From: Streptomyces sp. IMTB 2501
Lineage (GTDB): Bacteria > Actinomycetota > Actinomycetes > Streptomycetales > Streptomycetaceae
Direction: 5' to 3'
DNA length: 64,000 bases
Assembly (NCBI RefSeq): GCF_001953885.1
Contig: NZ_MQUS01000014.1
Location: forward strand, 124,001-188,000
The position numbers and the translations under genes were made by a program. Positions 43,806 to 52,637 of this stretch are shown here, one piece after another (the first letter of the stretch is position 1; each line of letters starts with the position of its first letter). The notes beneath the pieces were generated by a model. That model worked only from the letters and a program-made list of their open reading frames with translations, ran no database searches and was not told the DNA's origin.

Positions 43806-45272
43806 ATGACCCAGCAGTCAGTGGAGCCCACGAACACCGCCGAAGACGCGGGCGCGGGTTCGCGTCCGCCGGCCGGCAGGTCGTGGCTCGACCGGTACTT
43901 CCACATTTCCGAAAGAGGATCCACCGTCGCGACCGAGGTCCGCGGTGGCGTCACCACCTTCATGGCGATGGCGTACATCCTCCTGCTCAACCCGGTGATC
44001 CTCAGCGGCGCGGACAGGTCCGGCGACTCGCTGGGCCAGAAGGCGCTCATCACGGCCACCGCGCTCGGCGCGGCGGGTACCACTCTTCTCATGGGCTGGC
44101 TCGGCAAGGTGCCGCTCGCCATGGCCGCCGGACTGTCCGTCTCCGGTGTGCTGGCCGGTCTGGTCATGGGAACCAAGGACCTGACGTGGGCTCAGGGCCT
44201 GGGCATGTGCGTCGCGTACGGCGTCGTGATCATGTTGTTGGTGGTCACGGGTCTCCGCGAGATGATCATGAACGCGATCCCGCTGCCGCTCAAGCACGGC
44301 ATCACGATCGGCATCGGTCTGTTCATCGCGTTCATCGGCCTGGTCAAGGCCGGGTTCGTGCACGCAGGTACGGCGACCCCGGTCACGCTGGGCAACGGGG
44401 GCGAGCTCGCCGGCTGGCCCGTCCTGCTCTTCGCCGTCACGCTGCTGCTCATCTTCGCGCTCCAGTCCCGGAACATTCCCGGTGCCATTCTCATCGGCAT
44501 CGTCACCGGCACAGTGCTCGCGGTGATCGTCAACGCGGCCGGCCTCGTCGACGACAAGTCCTGGGCCAACGGCGGCGGCCCCGCGCTGCACGGCAGCGCC
44601 GTGTCGATGCCGGACTTCTCGCTCATCGGCAAGGTGTCCTTCAGCGGCCTGGGCAACGTGGGCTACATGACGGTGACCTTCATCGTCTTCACCCTCGTGC
44701 TCGCCGGCTTCTTCGACGCCATGGCCACCATCATCGGCATCGGCACCGAGGCCAACCTCGCCGACTCCCAGGGCCGGATGCCGGGCCTGTCCAAGGCGCT
44801 GTTCATCGACGGTGCCGGCGGTGCCATCGGCGGTGTCGTGGGCGGCTCCGGGCAGACCGTGTTCGTCGAGTCCGCGACCGGTGTCGGCGAGGGCGCCCGT
44901 ACCGGACTGGCCTCGGTCGTCACCGGTGGGTTCTTCGCCCTCTGCCTCTTCTTCACGCCGATCACGGCGATCGTCCCGCGCGAGGTGGCCTCGGCCGCCC
45001 TTGTCACCATCGGCGCGATGATGATGATGAACGCCCGCCATGTGGACTGGGGCGACCGCTCCGTCGCCATCCCGGTCTTCCTGACCGTCGTGATCATGCC
45101 GTTCACGTACTCGATCACCCCCGGTGTCGCCGCCGGTGTGATCTCCTACGTCGTCATCAAGCTCGCCCAGGGCAAGTGGCGTGAGATCGGCCCCTTCATG
45201 TGGGGTCTGACGGTCCTGTTCCTCATCTACTTCTCACTGCATCCGATCCGGGCGGCCCTGGGCGTGCACTGA
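43806..45272 (+). CDS. NCS2-family purine permease (AzgA/PbuG type)
   Basis: 488 residues with 12-14 hydrophobic segments. Signature parts of the AzgA-like group: EVRGGVTTFMAMAYILLLNP at the front, GLSVSGVLAG, and the SGQTVFVESATGVGEGARTG loop of helix 10. It imports hypoxanthine, adenine or guanine by proton symport. ATG at 43806 follows GGGAGA. Its position between xanthine dehydrogenase and XdhC supports a purine substrate. Confidence 0.92.
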   Translation: MTQQSVEPTNTAEDAGAGSRPPAGRSWLDRYFHISERGSTVATEVRGGVTTFMAMAYILLLNPVILSGADRSGDSLGQKALITATALGAAGTTLLMGWLGKVPLAMAAGLSVSGVLAGLVMGTKDLTWAQGLGMCVAYGVVIMLLVVTGLREMIMNAIPLPLKHGITIGIGLFIAFIGLVKAGFVHAGTATPVTLGNGGELAGWPVLLFAVTLLLIFALQSRNIPGAILIGIVTGTVLAVIVNAAGLVDDKSWANGGGPALHGSAVSMPDFSLIGKVSFSGLGNVGYMTVTFIVFTLVLAGFFDAMATIIGIGTEANLADSQGRMPGLSKALFIDGAGGAIGGVVGGSGQTVFVESATGVGEGARTGLASVVTGGFFALCLFFTPITAIVPREVASAALVTIGAMMMMNARHVDWGDRSVAIPVFLTVVIMPFTYSITPGVAAGVISYVVIKLAQGKWREIGPFMWGLTVLFLIYFSLHPIRAALGVH

Positions 45273-45319
45273 CGCCCGGACCCTCCACGCATCCCCTTGA
45301 CCTGATCAGGAGGCCGAAC

Positions 45320-46471
45320 ATGCTGGACATCGCCGACGAGTTGAACCGGTGGGTCGAGCAGGGACGTGACTTCGCCGTCGCCACCGTGGTGGCCGTCGGC
45401 GGGAGCGCGCCCCGGCAACCGGGCGCCGCGCTCGCCGTCGACAGCGAGGGCACGGCCATTGGTTCGGTCTCCGGCGGATGCGTGGAGGGAGCCGTGTACG
45501 ACCTGTGCCGGCAGGCGCTGGAGGACGGGGAGACCGTCCTGGAACGCTTCGGGTACAGCGACGAGGACGCCTTCGCCGTCGGCCTGACCTGTGGCGGCAT
45601 CATCGACATCCTCGTCACACCGGTCCGGGCGGACGGTCCCGCCCGGCCGGTGGTCGCGGCCGCGCTGGCCGCCGCCGCCCGTGGGGAGGCGGCGGCGGTC
45701 GCGCGGATCGTGGAGGGACCGGCAGAGCTGCGGGGCCGGGCCCTCCTCGTCCGCGCCGACGGTTCCTGTGACGGCGGTTTCGGCGCCCACCCCGAACTGG
45801 ACCGCACCGTCGCCGCCGAGGCCGGCGCCTTCCTGGACGCGGGCCGCACCGGCACCATGGAGATCGGCGAACAGGGCTCCCGCTGCGGCGCCCCGCTCAC
45901 GGTCCTGGTCGAGTCCTCCGTCCCCCCGCCCCGCATGATCGTCTTCGGCGCCATCGACTTCGCCTCCGCACTGGTCCGCGTCGGCAAGTTCCTCGGCTAC
46001 CGGGTCACCGTGTGCGACGCCCGCCCGGTGTTCGCCACACGCACCCGCTTCCCCGACGCCGACGAGATCGTCGTCGAGTGGCCGCACAAGTACCTGGAGC
46101 GCACCGAGGTCGACGGCCGTACCGTCCTGTGCGTCCTCACCCACGACGCCAAGTTCGACGTACCGCTGCTGCGGCTGGCCCTGCGGCTGCCGGTCGCCTA
46201 CGTCGGCGCGATGGGCTCCCGCCGCACCCACCTGGAGCGCAACGAGCGCCTGCGCGAGGTCGGCGTCACCGAACTCGAACTGGCCCGCCTGCGCTCCCCG
46301 ATCGGCCTCGACCTCGGCGCCCGTACGCCGGAGGAGACGGCCCTGTCCATCGGCGCGGAGATCGTCGCGAACCGGCGCGGCGGCAGCGGTGCCGCGCTCA
46401 CCGGCGCGCACACCCCGATCCACCACGACATGGCGGCGCGACCGGCCGCGACGATCGGGTCGGTGGCCTGA
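45320..46471 (+). CDS. XdhC/CoxI-family molybdenum-cofactor maturation factor
   Basis: 383 residues. N-terminal XdhC_CoxI domain (ATVVAVGGSAPRQPGAALAV, GSVSGGCVEGAVYD, LTCGGIIDILV) and a C-terminal XdhC Rossmann domain (MIVFGAIDFASALVRVGK, YVGAMGSRRTH). In studied systems XdhC binds Moco, promotes its sulfuration and inserts it into xanthine dehydrogenase. ATG at 45320 follows AGGAGG. Placed 47 bp after the permease gene, it completes the purine-oxidation cluster. Confidence 0.92.
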   Translation: MLDIADELNRWVEQGRDFAVATVVAVGGSAPRQPGAALAVDSEGTAIGSVSGGCVEGAVYDLCRQALEDGETVLERFGYSDEDAFAVGLTCGGIIDILVTPVRADGPARPVVAAALAAAARGEAAAVARIVEGPAELRGRALLVRADGSCDGGFGAHPELDRTVAAEAGAFLDAGRTGTMEIGEQGSRCGAPLTVLVESSVPPPRMIVFGAIDFASALVRVGKFLGYRVTVCDARPVFATRTRFPDADEIVVEWPHKYLERTEVDGRTVLCVLTHDAKFDVPLLRLALRLPVAYVGAMGSRRTHLERNERLREVGVTELELARLRSPIGLDLGARTPEETALSIGAEIVANRRGGSGAALTGAHTPIHHDMAARPAATIGSVA

Positions 46472-46494
46472 AGCGCCGGCCGGGACGTGTGGGC

Positions 46495-46935
46495 TCATTC
46501 CCGTCTGAGCAGCCGGTTCGCCGCCCGGCCGAACATCACACGTGCCGTGCGCTCCAGTACGCCGTCGAAGGCACGCGGCAGAAAGCGCACCCGAAGTTCC
46601 TCCCGCCACACCACCCGGCTACGGCCGCCGGGCCCCGGCCGCACCTCGATCTCCGCCCAGCCGAGGACCACCCGGCCGCGCTTCTCCAGGCGGCACAGGG
46701 CGGGCTCGCCGTCGACGGGCGGGCGCCACACGGTGACCTCCATCAGGTCGTCGACGGTGAGCGGGCCGATGCCCGAACGGGCCACGAACCGCGTGCCCAC
46801 CTGCGTCGGCGCGGGCGTGAGCACCTCGATCCGGGTCAGCGGAACCGCGTAGGCGTGGCGGGGCCACTCGGTGAGCCGGCGCCATGCCTCTTCGAGGGGC
46901 AGCGGGGCCGTACGGCTGAAGGAGAAGGTCGGCAC
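46495..46935 (-). CDS. SRPBCC/polyketide-cyclase-like protein
   Basis: 146 residues with the START-like layout: LPLEEAWRRLTEWPRHAYAVPLTRIEVL at the front, VGTRFVARSGIGPLTVDDLMEVTVW, a final amphipathic helix (FDGVLERTARVMFGRAANRLL). Binds hydrophobic ligands in this superfamily; the specific role is unknown. GTG at 46935; longer in-frame extensions run antisense over the deacetylase gene. Confidence 0.75.
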   Translation of the reverse strand: MPTFSFSRTAPLPLEEAWRRLTEWPRHAYAVPLTRIEVLTPAPTQVGTRFVARSGIGPLTVDDLMEVTVWRPPVDGEPALCRLEKRGRVVLGWAEIEVRPGPGGRSRVVWREELRVRFLPRAFDGVLERTARVMFGRAANRLLRRE

Positions 46936-47000
46936 GGCATGATCGTAGGCAATGCGGGGCGGTCGGCCGCGCGCCCGGCCCACCTCCCCTGTCGCGGCCG

Positions 47001-47768
47001 TCAGGGCCGGTACACCTTGCCCGGCTCCGCCTTGCCGGGCGCCAGCAGCTGCGGCACTGTCACGAAGACATAGCCGCGCTCCTTCAGCGCGTCGATGATG
47101 CCGGGCGCGGCGGGCACGGTGCCGGGGTAGATGTCGTGCAGCAGGATGATGCCGTCCCGGTCCGACTGCTCCAGGACGCGCTTCTTGATGAGCGCCGAGT
47201 CGTTCGTCGTGTAGTCCTTGGCGGTCACGCTCCACAGCACCTCCGCCAGGCCCTGCTCCTTGGCGATCTTGTGGATGTCGGAGTCGGTGCGGCCCTGCGG
47301 TGGGCGCACCAGCGTGGGTCTGTGCCCGGTCAGCCGCTCGATCGCGTCGTTCGGCCGCTTCAGCTCGTCGCGTACCTCGGCGTCCGGGATCTTCGTGAGG
47401 ATCTTGTGGTCCCAGGTGTGGCTCGCGACCTCGTGGCCCTCGGCGGCCATCCGCTTCACCAGTTCCGGGTACTTCTCGATGTGGTTCTTGCCCAGCAGGA
47501 AGAAGGTGGCCGGGACCTTCTTCTGCTTGAGGATGTCGAGCAGCCTGGCCGAGTTCTCGCTGGGCCCCGCGTCGAAAGTCAGCGCGATGCACTTGGCCCT
47601 GCGGCAGTCGACGGTCCCGAACTTCGCCGGCGACCCGTGCACCGCCTCGGCCCGCGCGGTGCTCGGTGACGTCGTGTCGACCTGGGCGCAGCCGGACAGC
47701 GCGAGCGCCAGGCCGAGCGCGGCCGAGGCGAGCGCGGCAGGACGCAACCTTTGGGTGGTTTCGCTCAT
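47001..47768 (-). CDS. Polysaccharide deacetylase lipoprotein (CE4/NodB)
   Basis: 255 residues. Lipobox LALSGC after a hydrophobic stretch, so anchored to the outer face of the membrane. The NodB domain has TFDAG (metal/catalytic Asp), SHTWDH (two metal-binding His), RPPQGRTD and LLHDIYPGT with its catalytic His. Probable de-N-acetylation of peptidoglycan or chitin oligosaccharides. I use the ATG at 47768 with AGGAAG; the in-frame ATG at 47837 sits exactly where a leaderless transcript from the TATAGT hexamer upstream would begin and would give a long n-region. Confidence 0.85.
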   Translation of the reverse strand: MSETTQRLRPAALASAALGLALALSGCAQVDTTSPSTARAEAVHGSPAKFGTVDCRRAKCIALTFDAGPSENSARLLDILKQKKVPATFFLLGKNHIEKYPELVKRMAAEGHEVASHTWDHKILTKIPDAEVRDELKRPNDAIERLTGHRPTLVRPPQGRTDSDIHKIAKEQGLAEVLWSVTAKDYTTNDSALIKKRVLEQSDRDGIILLHDIYPGTVPAAPGIIDALKERGYVFVTVPQLLAPGKAEPGKVYRP

Positions 47769-47844
47769 CTTCCTGGTCGCGTGCGGCTTTCCGGCCGTGT
47801 GCGGCGGTATCGGGATGTTGTCGGCCGAGTAGGACATACGACCA

Positions 47845-47863
47845 CTATACGCTCAGTGTATAG
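47845..47863. promoter_or_regulatory. Palindrome between deacetylase and phosphoribosyltransferase genes
   Basis: CTATAC-N7-GTATAG, AT-rich for this genome. On the minus strand its second arm supplies TATAGT, a good -10 element seven bases before ATG 47837. It may be an operator overlapping the deacetylase promoter. Confidence 0.5.
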
Positions 47864-47941
47864 ATCTGGCGTTCGAACTCCCGGGAACGCCCGGCCGGGC
47901 GCACCATGGAAGGAGAGGCTCTCCGCGGAGGAGGACCAGCC

Positions 47942-48589
47942 ATGCGCTTCAGGGACCGTGCCGAAGCCGGGCGGCAACTCGCCGGACTGCTGAGCGACCT
48001 GCGGGACCAGGGGGTCCTCGTCGATCCCCTTGTGCTCGCGCTGCCGCGCGGCGGCATCGCCGTCGCCGAGCCGGTCGCCGAGGCCCTCGGCGCCCCGCTC
48101 GACGTACTCGTCGTCCGCAAGATCGGTGCCCCGCACCACCAGGAGTTCGCCGTCGGCGCGCTCGCCGCGGACGACCCGCCCCTCTTCGATGCGCACTCCC
48201 TGGGCCTGCTCGGTCTGACCGAGGAATCCATGGCCCCGGCGGTCGAACGCGAGCGGCGGGAACTGCACCGGCGCGAGCGGCGCTACCGCGGCGACCGCCC
48301 GGCGCCGGATCCGGCGGGCCGTACGGTGATCATCGTCGACGACGGCCTCGCCACCGGCGCGACCGCCCGTGCGGCCCTGCGCCATGTGCGGCGGCGCCGG
48401 CCGGCACACCTCGTCCTGGCCGTCCCTGTCGGTGCCCCGGACTCCCTGGACCTGCTCGTCGGCGAAGCCGACACGATCGTGTGCCCGTACCGGCCGGTCG
48501 GCTTCAGCGCGGTGGGGCAGTGGTACGAGGACTTCGAGCAGCTCACGGACGACGAAGTGCTGGCTGCACTGCAGTTGCACCGGGCTTGA
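47942..48589 (+). CDS. Phosphoribosyltransferase-domain protein
   Basis: 215 residues. PRTase signature VIIVDDGLATGATARAAL (PRPP loop) and the N-terminal LALPRGGIAVAEPVAEALGAPLDVLVVRKIG segments of the group of stand-alone PRT proteins often found near stress genes. The hood domain is short, so the accepted base is uncertain. ATG at 47942 follows GGAGGAGGA. Not evidently linked to the deacetylase (divergent). Confidence 0.85.
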   Translation: MRFRDRAEAGRQLAGLLSDLRDQGVLVDPLVLALPRGGIAVAEPVAEALGAPLDVLVVRKIGAPHHQEFAVGALAADDPPLFDAHSLGLLGLTEESMAPAVERERRELHRRERRYRGDRPAPDPAGRTVIIVDDGLATGATARAALRHVRRRRPAHLVLAVPVGAPDSLDLLVGEADTIVCPYRPVGFSAVGQWYEDFEQLTDDEVLAALQLHRA

Positions 48590-48722
48590 CGGGAGCGTCC
48601 GGCACAGCGCCGTCCGCCCCTGCGGGCTCTGGCCGGTCCCGGGCGGACATGGAAAACTGAGTGGGTGTACGCCGCCGCGCCGTGCGGCATCCGTGTGCAC
48701 CAGGCCGCCCGAGGAGGCGTAC

Positions 48723-50324
48723 GTGTCCCCGGTCCACGAACCCTCGGCGCTCGCCGACCGGTTGGGCCGCGACGCGGCTCATGCCCTGCTCGACTGGGCG
48801 GAGTTGAACGACCAGACGGTGCGCCTTTTCCAGCCGTCCTGGCTGCCGCCGGGAAAGGGGCACACCGGAGCCGTGCTGGCGGCGCTGGAGGTGGCCCCAC
48901 CGCCCAGGATCGCCATCCTGAAAGTGCTGCCCGAAGGACCGCACCGGACCGAACCCGCCCGGCACAGCAGGGCGTTGCGGACGTCACCCCGCTCATTCGC
49001 GGCGGACCATCTCGTCGAGCAGGCCTTCGCGCCCTATCCCGTCGCGAGCGGCGGCGCGCTGATGTTCCAGTCCGTCGCCGGTGACGGACTGCGCGACGCC
49101 CTGCCGCTCGGCGCCCTGGAGGGCGAGACGTTCACCCGCACCTGCGCGCACGTGGTGCGGGGACTGCTCACCGAGTGGAACACTGCGCAGGTACGGCCGC
49201 GGCGGATGCCGGCCTCCGTCTTCGTGCGCGGGGAGGCGGACCCCGAGGGAGGCGGAGCGGGCTCGCTGGAGTCCTGGCGTCGTGAGGCCGGGCTCGCGGG
49301 GTTCACCCGGCCCTGGTTCGAGGCCGGAGGCCGCCGGCTGCCCAATCCGTATCTGCTGCTCTCCGGCGGGCACCCGGACCTGCCCGACCCCGAGGTGCCG
49401 GTCGTCACCGGACTCACCCACGGGGATCTGCACGTGGACAACGTCATCGTCCCGGTGCGGCGCGGCGCCCCCCTCGAACCGGCGTACCGCCTGATCGACC
49501 TCGGCGGCTTCCGTGCCGACGGCGCGCTGACGTGCGACATCGTCATGCTGCTGCTGTCGGCGCTCGCGCCGTTCGTCGCGGGGGCGTTGCCGGCCCGGCA
49601 GGAGCAGGCGCTGCTCGACCACGTGGTCGCACCCCGCCAGGAGCATGCCGAGCGGCTGCCCGCCGAGCTGGTGCGGCGGGTCGACTGCGTGCGGGACACC
49701 GCCGCCGACGTGATGGCCGGATGGCGGGAACCGTGGACGGACCAGTTCCTGCTGTCCGTCGTCGCCGGTGCCCTGACGTACACGACCTTCTCCAATCTCG
49801 GTGCCCGCGCCCGCACCTGGTACCTGATGCTCGCCGCCCACGCCTGCGGGGCCGTCCTTGAGCCCCGCACCGGAGCCCGGCCCGCGCTCGCCCGGCCGGT
49901 CCCATGGGCGCCCGAGCCGTCGCAGGCCGGACCGGTGCGCCCGCCGGATCCCGGTACAGCGGCCCGCCCGTCCGTCGCGCGGGCGCGGTACGGCCACCCG
50001 GACGAGGGGGCGACGGACCGGCGGGAGGCGCTGGTGGAAGCCCTCGAAGCGCTGCCCGCGCTGATCGACAAGGACTCCCGCGAGGCCATGCTGCGCCGGC
50101 TGCCCAGGAAACTGGCGACGAGCATCCCGAGATCCAGCATTCTGCGGGTGGAAGTCCTCGGGCTGCTCGACACCTGCCTCGCGTTCCCCGACGGCCTGCG
50201 CGAACTCCGGGAAGCCATACGGCAGGTGGACACCGGCACCGGAGAACGCGACGTGGTTTTCGGCCTTCTGGAGGCAATGCCCGAGTTCGGTCCCCTGACG
50301 GACAACGGACGGCGCGAGGCCTGA
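48723..50324 (+). CDS. APH-like kinase with C-terminal EAD2-like domain
   Basis: 533 residues. The N-terminal about 390 residues form an aminoglycoside-phosphotransferase/choline-kinase-like fold: ILKVLPEG (possible ATP-binding Lys strand), HGDLHVDN with catalytic Asp (H233-N240), and LIDLGGF in place of the usual D-x-D/E metal site. A Pro/Ala-rich linker (about 395-430) precedes an approximately 80-residue helical domain (EALVEALEALPALIDKDS, LRRLPRKLATSIPRS, LLDTCLAFPDGLRELREAI) resembling effector-associated domain 2 of bacterial conflict proteins. GTG at 48723 has GAGGAGG upstream. It precedes the peptide gene by 96 bp in the same direction. Substrate unknown: it may phosphorylate the peptide or a partner protein. 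Confidence 0.75.
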   Translation: MSPVHEPSALADRLGRDAAHALLDWAELNDQTVRLFQPSWLPPGKGHTGAVLAALEVAPPPRIAILKVLPEGPHRTEPARHSRALRTSPRSFAADHLVEQAFAPYPVASGGALMFQSVAGDGLRDALPLGALEGETFTRTCAHVVRGLLTEWNTAQVRPRRMPASVFVRGEADPEGGGAGSLESWRREAGLAGFTRPWFEAGGRRLPNPYLLLSGGHPDLPDPEVPVVTGLTHGDLHVDNVIVPVRRGAPLEPAYRLIDLGGFRADGALTCDIVMLLLSALAPFVAGALPARQEQALLDHVVAPRQEHAERLPAELVRRVDCVRDTAADVMAGWREPWTDQFLLSVVAGALTYTTFSNLGARARTWYLMLAAHACGAVLEPRTGARPALARPVPWAPEPSQAGPVRPPDPGTAARPSVARARYGHPDEGATDRREALVEALEALPALIDKDSREAMLRRLPRKLATSIPRSSILRVEVLGLLDTCLAFPDGLRELREAIRQVDTGTGERDVVFGLLEAMPEFGPLTDNGRREA

Positions 50325-50420
50325 TTTCCCGACTCGGGGTTTCCGGATATGGGTCGCGGGGACATCATGAAATGACAGGGGAAAGGGCCGTACGCCGGGG
50401 GACGGGGAGGGCCGCACAGG

Positions 50421-50600
50421 ATGGACCAGGCTGGGGCGATCATCGAGTCGGAACTGCCCGATCTCTCGCAGCTCGCGTTGGAGGACGTACCGGCTTGCCG
50501 GAATGGCCGCGACTGGCAGAAGGCGGAGCGACGGCTTCTCACGGAGTCCGGCAACCCCTCCGTCTTCGCCGGCGATCCGAAGACCAGTTTCACGGTGTGA
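50421..50600 (+). CDS. Putative RiPP precursor peptide (59 aa, FxsA-like leader)
   Basis: 59 residues with strong G/C third-position bias, ATG preceded by GGGGAGGG. The front half holds ELPDLSQLALEDV, close to the LPDL-x-x-L-x-L leader pattern I recall in FxSxx-COOH precursors (FxsA). The end, NPSVFAGDPKTSFTV, contains aromatic, Asp and Ser residues suitable as a core, but the literal FxSxx-COOH ending is absent (it ends SFTV). There is one Cys (residue 26). It lies between the kinase and HExxH enzyme genes, 36 bp before the latter. Identification rests on size, leader pattern and context. Confidence 0.6.
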   Translation: MDQAGAIIESELPDLSQLALEDVPACRNGRDWQKAERRLLTESGNPSVFAGDPKTSFTV

Positions 50601-50636
50601 TGTCGAGGCCCCGACGGCGACCACGGAGGCTCATCG

Positions 50637-52589
50637 GTGGGTGGCTCCTCTCTGTCCTCGGGGTGGTCGGCATCAGGACTCCCGCGACACGGGCTTCCTC
50701 CCAGGCACTTCGACCTCCTGGCCGGCGGCGGGGCCGGGCACGCGGTCGTCGCCCATCTGTGGGACTCCGAGCGCAGCCACCGGCTGGTCCTGCTGGGACT
50801 GCTCATGGGGTCCGCGAGCAGGCGCGCCGACGCGACGGGGCCCTTGTCGGACATCGAGGCGGCCTGGGACCTGCTCATCGCCGCTGAACGGCAGAGCGCC
50901 GCGATAGCCGACGACATGCTCCTGCTGCCCGAGACGGGGCACTGGCTGCGGCACTGCCTCGGGCGATTACAAAGCCCCGGCCACGGGCGGGAGCCGGGCG
51001 ATCCGCCGCTCTGGGCCGACGTGGGCCATCTGCATCTGCTCGCCGCCGTGGCCGGGGTGCGCAGCGGGCTCCCGTTCCGGCTGAGGGTGCCCGTCCGGGC
51101 CGGACGGGTCTGGTTTCCCACGCTCGGCTGCGCCGTGCTCCCGGGGGAGGCCAGGGCATGGCAGACGGCCGAGGCCATGTACGACTCCCGTACGCTCATC
51201 GTGACGCCGAGCGGCACGGGGTCCGGCGGCCCCGACCCGGTGCGGATCGAGCGGCCCTTCGCGCAGCCGTCCGCGCACTGGCAGGTCCCCCAGGTGCTGT
51301 CCCTGGACCTGCCGGACGGCCCCCGGCGGGTCATGCTGCACGAGCTGGGCCCCTACCGGATGCAGGGGAAGGCCTGGGACACCCCGGACCGGGCTGTCGG
51401 CCCCGCCGCGGCGGAGGCGGTGCACCGATGGACCGAACTCCTCGAACTTGCCTGGCCGTTGCTCGCCCGGGTGGATCCCAGCGGCGCCGAGGACGTCACC
51501 GCCTGTCTGCGGTCCATCGAGCCGCTGCCCGTCGCACGGCCGTTCCGCTGGCACAGCGCCACGATGGAGGACGGCATGGGCGGCATGGCGGCGTCCGCAC
51601 CGGCCGGGACCGAACCCGCCGCCGCGGCCCAGTTCGCCGCCGTGCTCACGCACGAGGCGCAGCACAGCAAACTCAGCGCCCTGCTGCACATGTACTCACT
51701 GCACACCCCCGATGCGACACGGCGTTTCCAGGTGCCCTGGCGAGACGACCCCCGCCCGTTGCGGGGCGTGCTGCACGGGGTCTACGCCTTCACGGGAGTG
51801 GCGCGGTTCTGGCGCGGCCACCTCCTCAACGGATGCCCGCAGGACGAGCAACGGCTGGCGGCGTTCGAGTTCGCGTTACGCCGCCGCCAACTGCTGCGGG
51901 TGCTGCCCGCGTTGGAACGGGAGGCGGAACTGACCCCCCTGGGGCGCAGGTTGGTCGGCCGGCTGCTAGAGACCGTGCGGGAGTGGGCGGACGAGCCGGT
52001 TCTGCCGGAGCCGCTCGCATGGGCGGAGCTGGCCGTCGACGACCACGCCCTGAGCTGGCGGTCCCACCATCTCGCGCCCGATCCGGACCTGGTGGCCGAC
52101 CTGGTGCGGGAGTGGGGCGACGGCCGGGCCGGGACGGCGGCACCCGAGCAGGCCTGGCACTGTCCGCCCCCGCGCCTGGTGCCGGATCCGGCGGCGCGGC
52201 ACCTGGACGCCCGCGCCGTGCTCATGCGGATGCGGCTGATGCGCGTCACGGCCGTCCGGGTACGGGCCACGGACGCCCTGGGCGACCTCGTGCTGGGGGC
52301 GCGGCCGGCGGACGTCCACCTGCTCGACGGCCGACTGCCGGCCGCGGAGCGCCTGTATGCCGACGAGATCAGGGCACACAGCGACGCCGGCCCGGCTCCG
52401 GGCACCGTGTGGTCCGGGCTGGCGTGGACCCTGCGGGGGCGGCGGGAGCGCGAGGGGGCGGCCCGCGCCCTCACCGCCTGCCCGGAACTGGTCCGGCACG
52501 TCTACGCGGCCGTCAAGCTCAAGAGCGCGTCCGCACCGGACCCCCTCGCCGTGGCCGAATGGCTCGGCCACACCGTCGCCGTGCCCTGA
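50637..52589 (+). CDS. HExxH-motif peptide-modification enzyme (alpha-KG-HExxH type)
   Basis: 650 residues. GTG at 50637 with GGAGG seven bases upstream. After a start of about 25 residues, HFDLLAGGGAG and a helical region lead to an all-alpha domain with H339-E340-A-Q-H343 (THEAQHSKLSALLHMYSLH), intact metal-binding residues. This is the HExxH domain otherwise seen fused to the FxsB radical SAM enzyme, often in inactivated form; free-standing relatives are classed as putative peptide beta-hydroxylases. Its likely substrate is the small peptide encoded 36 bp upstream. Two in-frame TTA codons (residues 111 and 414) imply bldA dependence. No radical SAM enzyme is adjacent. Confidence 0.72.
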   Translation: MGGSSLSSGWSASGLPRHGLPPRHFDLLAGGGAGHAVVAHLWDSERSHRLVLLGLLMGSASRRADATGPLSDIEAAWDLLIAAERQSAAIADDMLLLPETGHWLRHCLGRLQSPGHGREPGDPPLWADVGHLHLLAAVAGVRSGLPFRLRVPVRAGRVWFPTLGCAVLPGEARAWQTAEAMYDSRTLIVTPSGTGSGGPDPVRIERPFAQPSAHWQVPQVLSLDLPDGPRRVMLHELGPYRMQGKAWDTPDRAVGPAAAEAVHRWTELLELAWPLLARVDPSGAEDVTACLRSIEPLPVARPFRWHSATMEDGMGGMAASAPAGTEPAAAAQFAAVLTHEAQHSKLSALLHMYSLHTPDATRRFQVPWRDDPRPLRGVLHGVYAFTGVARFWRGHLLNGCPQDEQRLAAFEFALRRRQLLRVLPALEREAELTPLGRRLVGRLLETVREWADEPVLPEPLAWAELAVDDHALSWRSHHLAPDPDLVADLVREWGDGRAGTAAPEQAWHCPPPRLVPDPAARHLDARAVLMRMRLMRVTAVRVRATDALGDLVLGARPADVHLLDGRLPAAERLYADEIRAHSDAGPAPGTVWSGLAWTLRGRREREGAARALTACPELVRHVYAAVKLKSASAPDPLAVAEWLGHTVAVP

Positions 52590-52599
52590 CCAGGGCCCG

Positions 52600-52618
52600 C
52601 GGCACCGGCCCGGTGCCG
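52600..52618. terminator. Short hairpin between convergent operons
   Basis: CGGCACCG-GCC-CGGTGCCG, 8-bp stem and 3-nt loop, in the 48-bp gap between the HExxH enzyme stop and the FxsT-like stop. It can serve both directions. Confidence 0.55.
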
Positions 52619-52637
52619 TGCCGTGCGCTGCCGGGGC

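Noticed and set aside
41159..44176. 1,005-codon minus-strand frame opposite the xanthine dehydrogenase large subunit
   Set aside because: Antisense shadow; the plus-strand gene has all family motifs.
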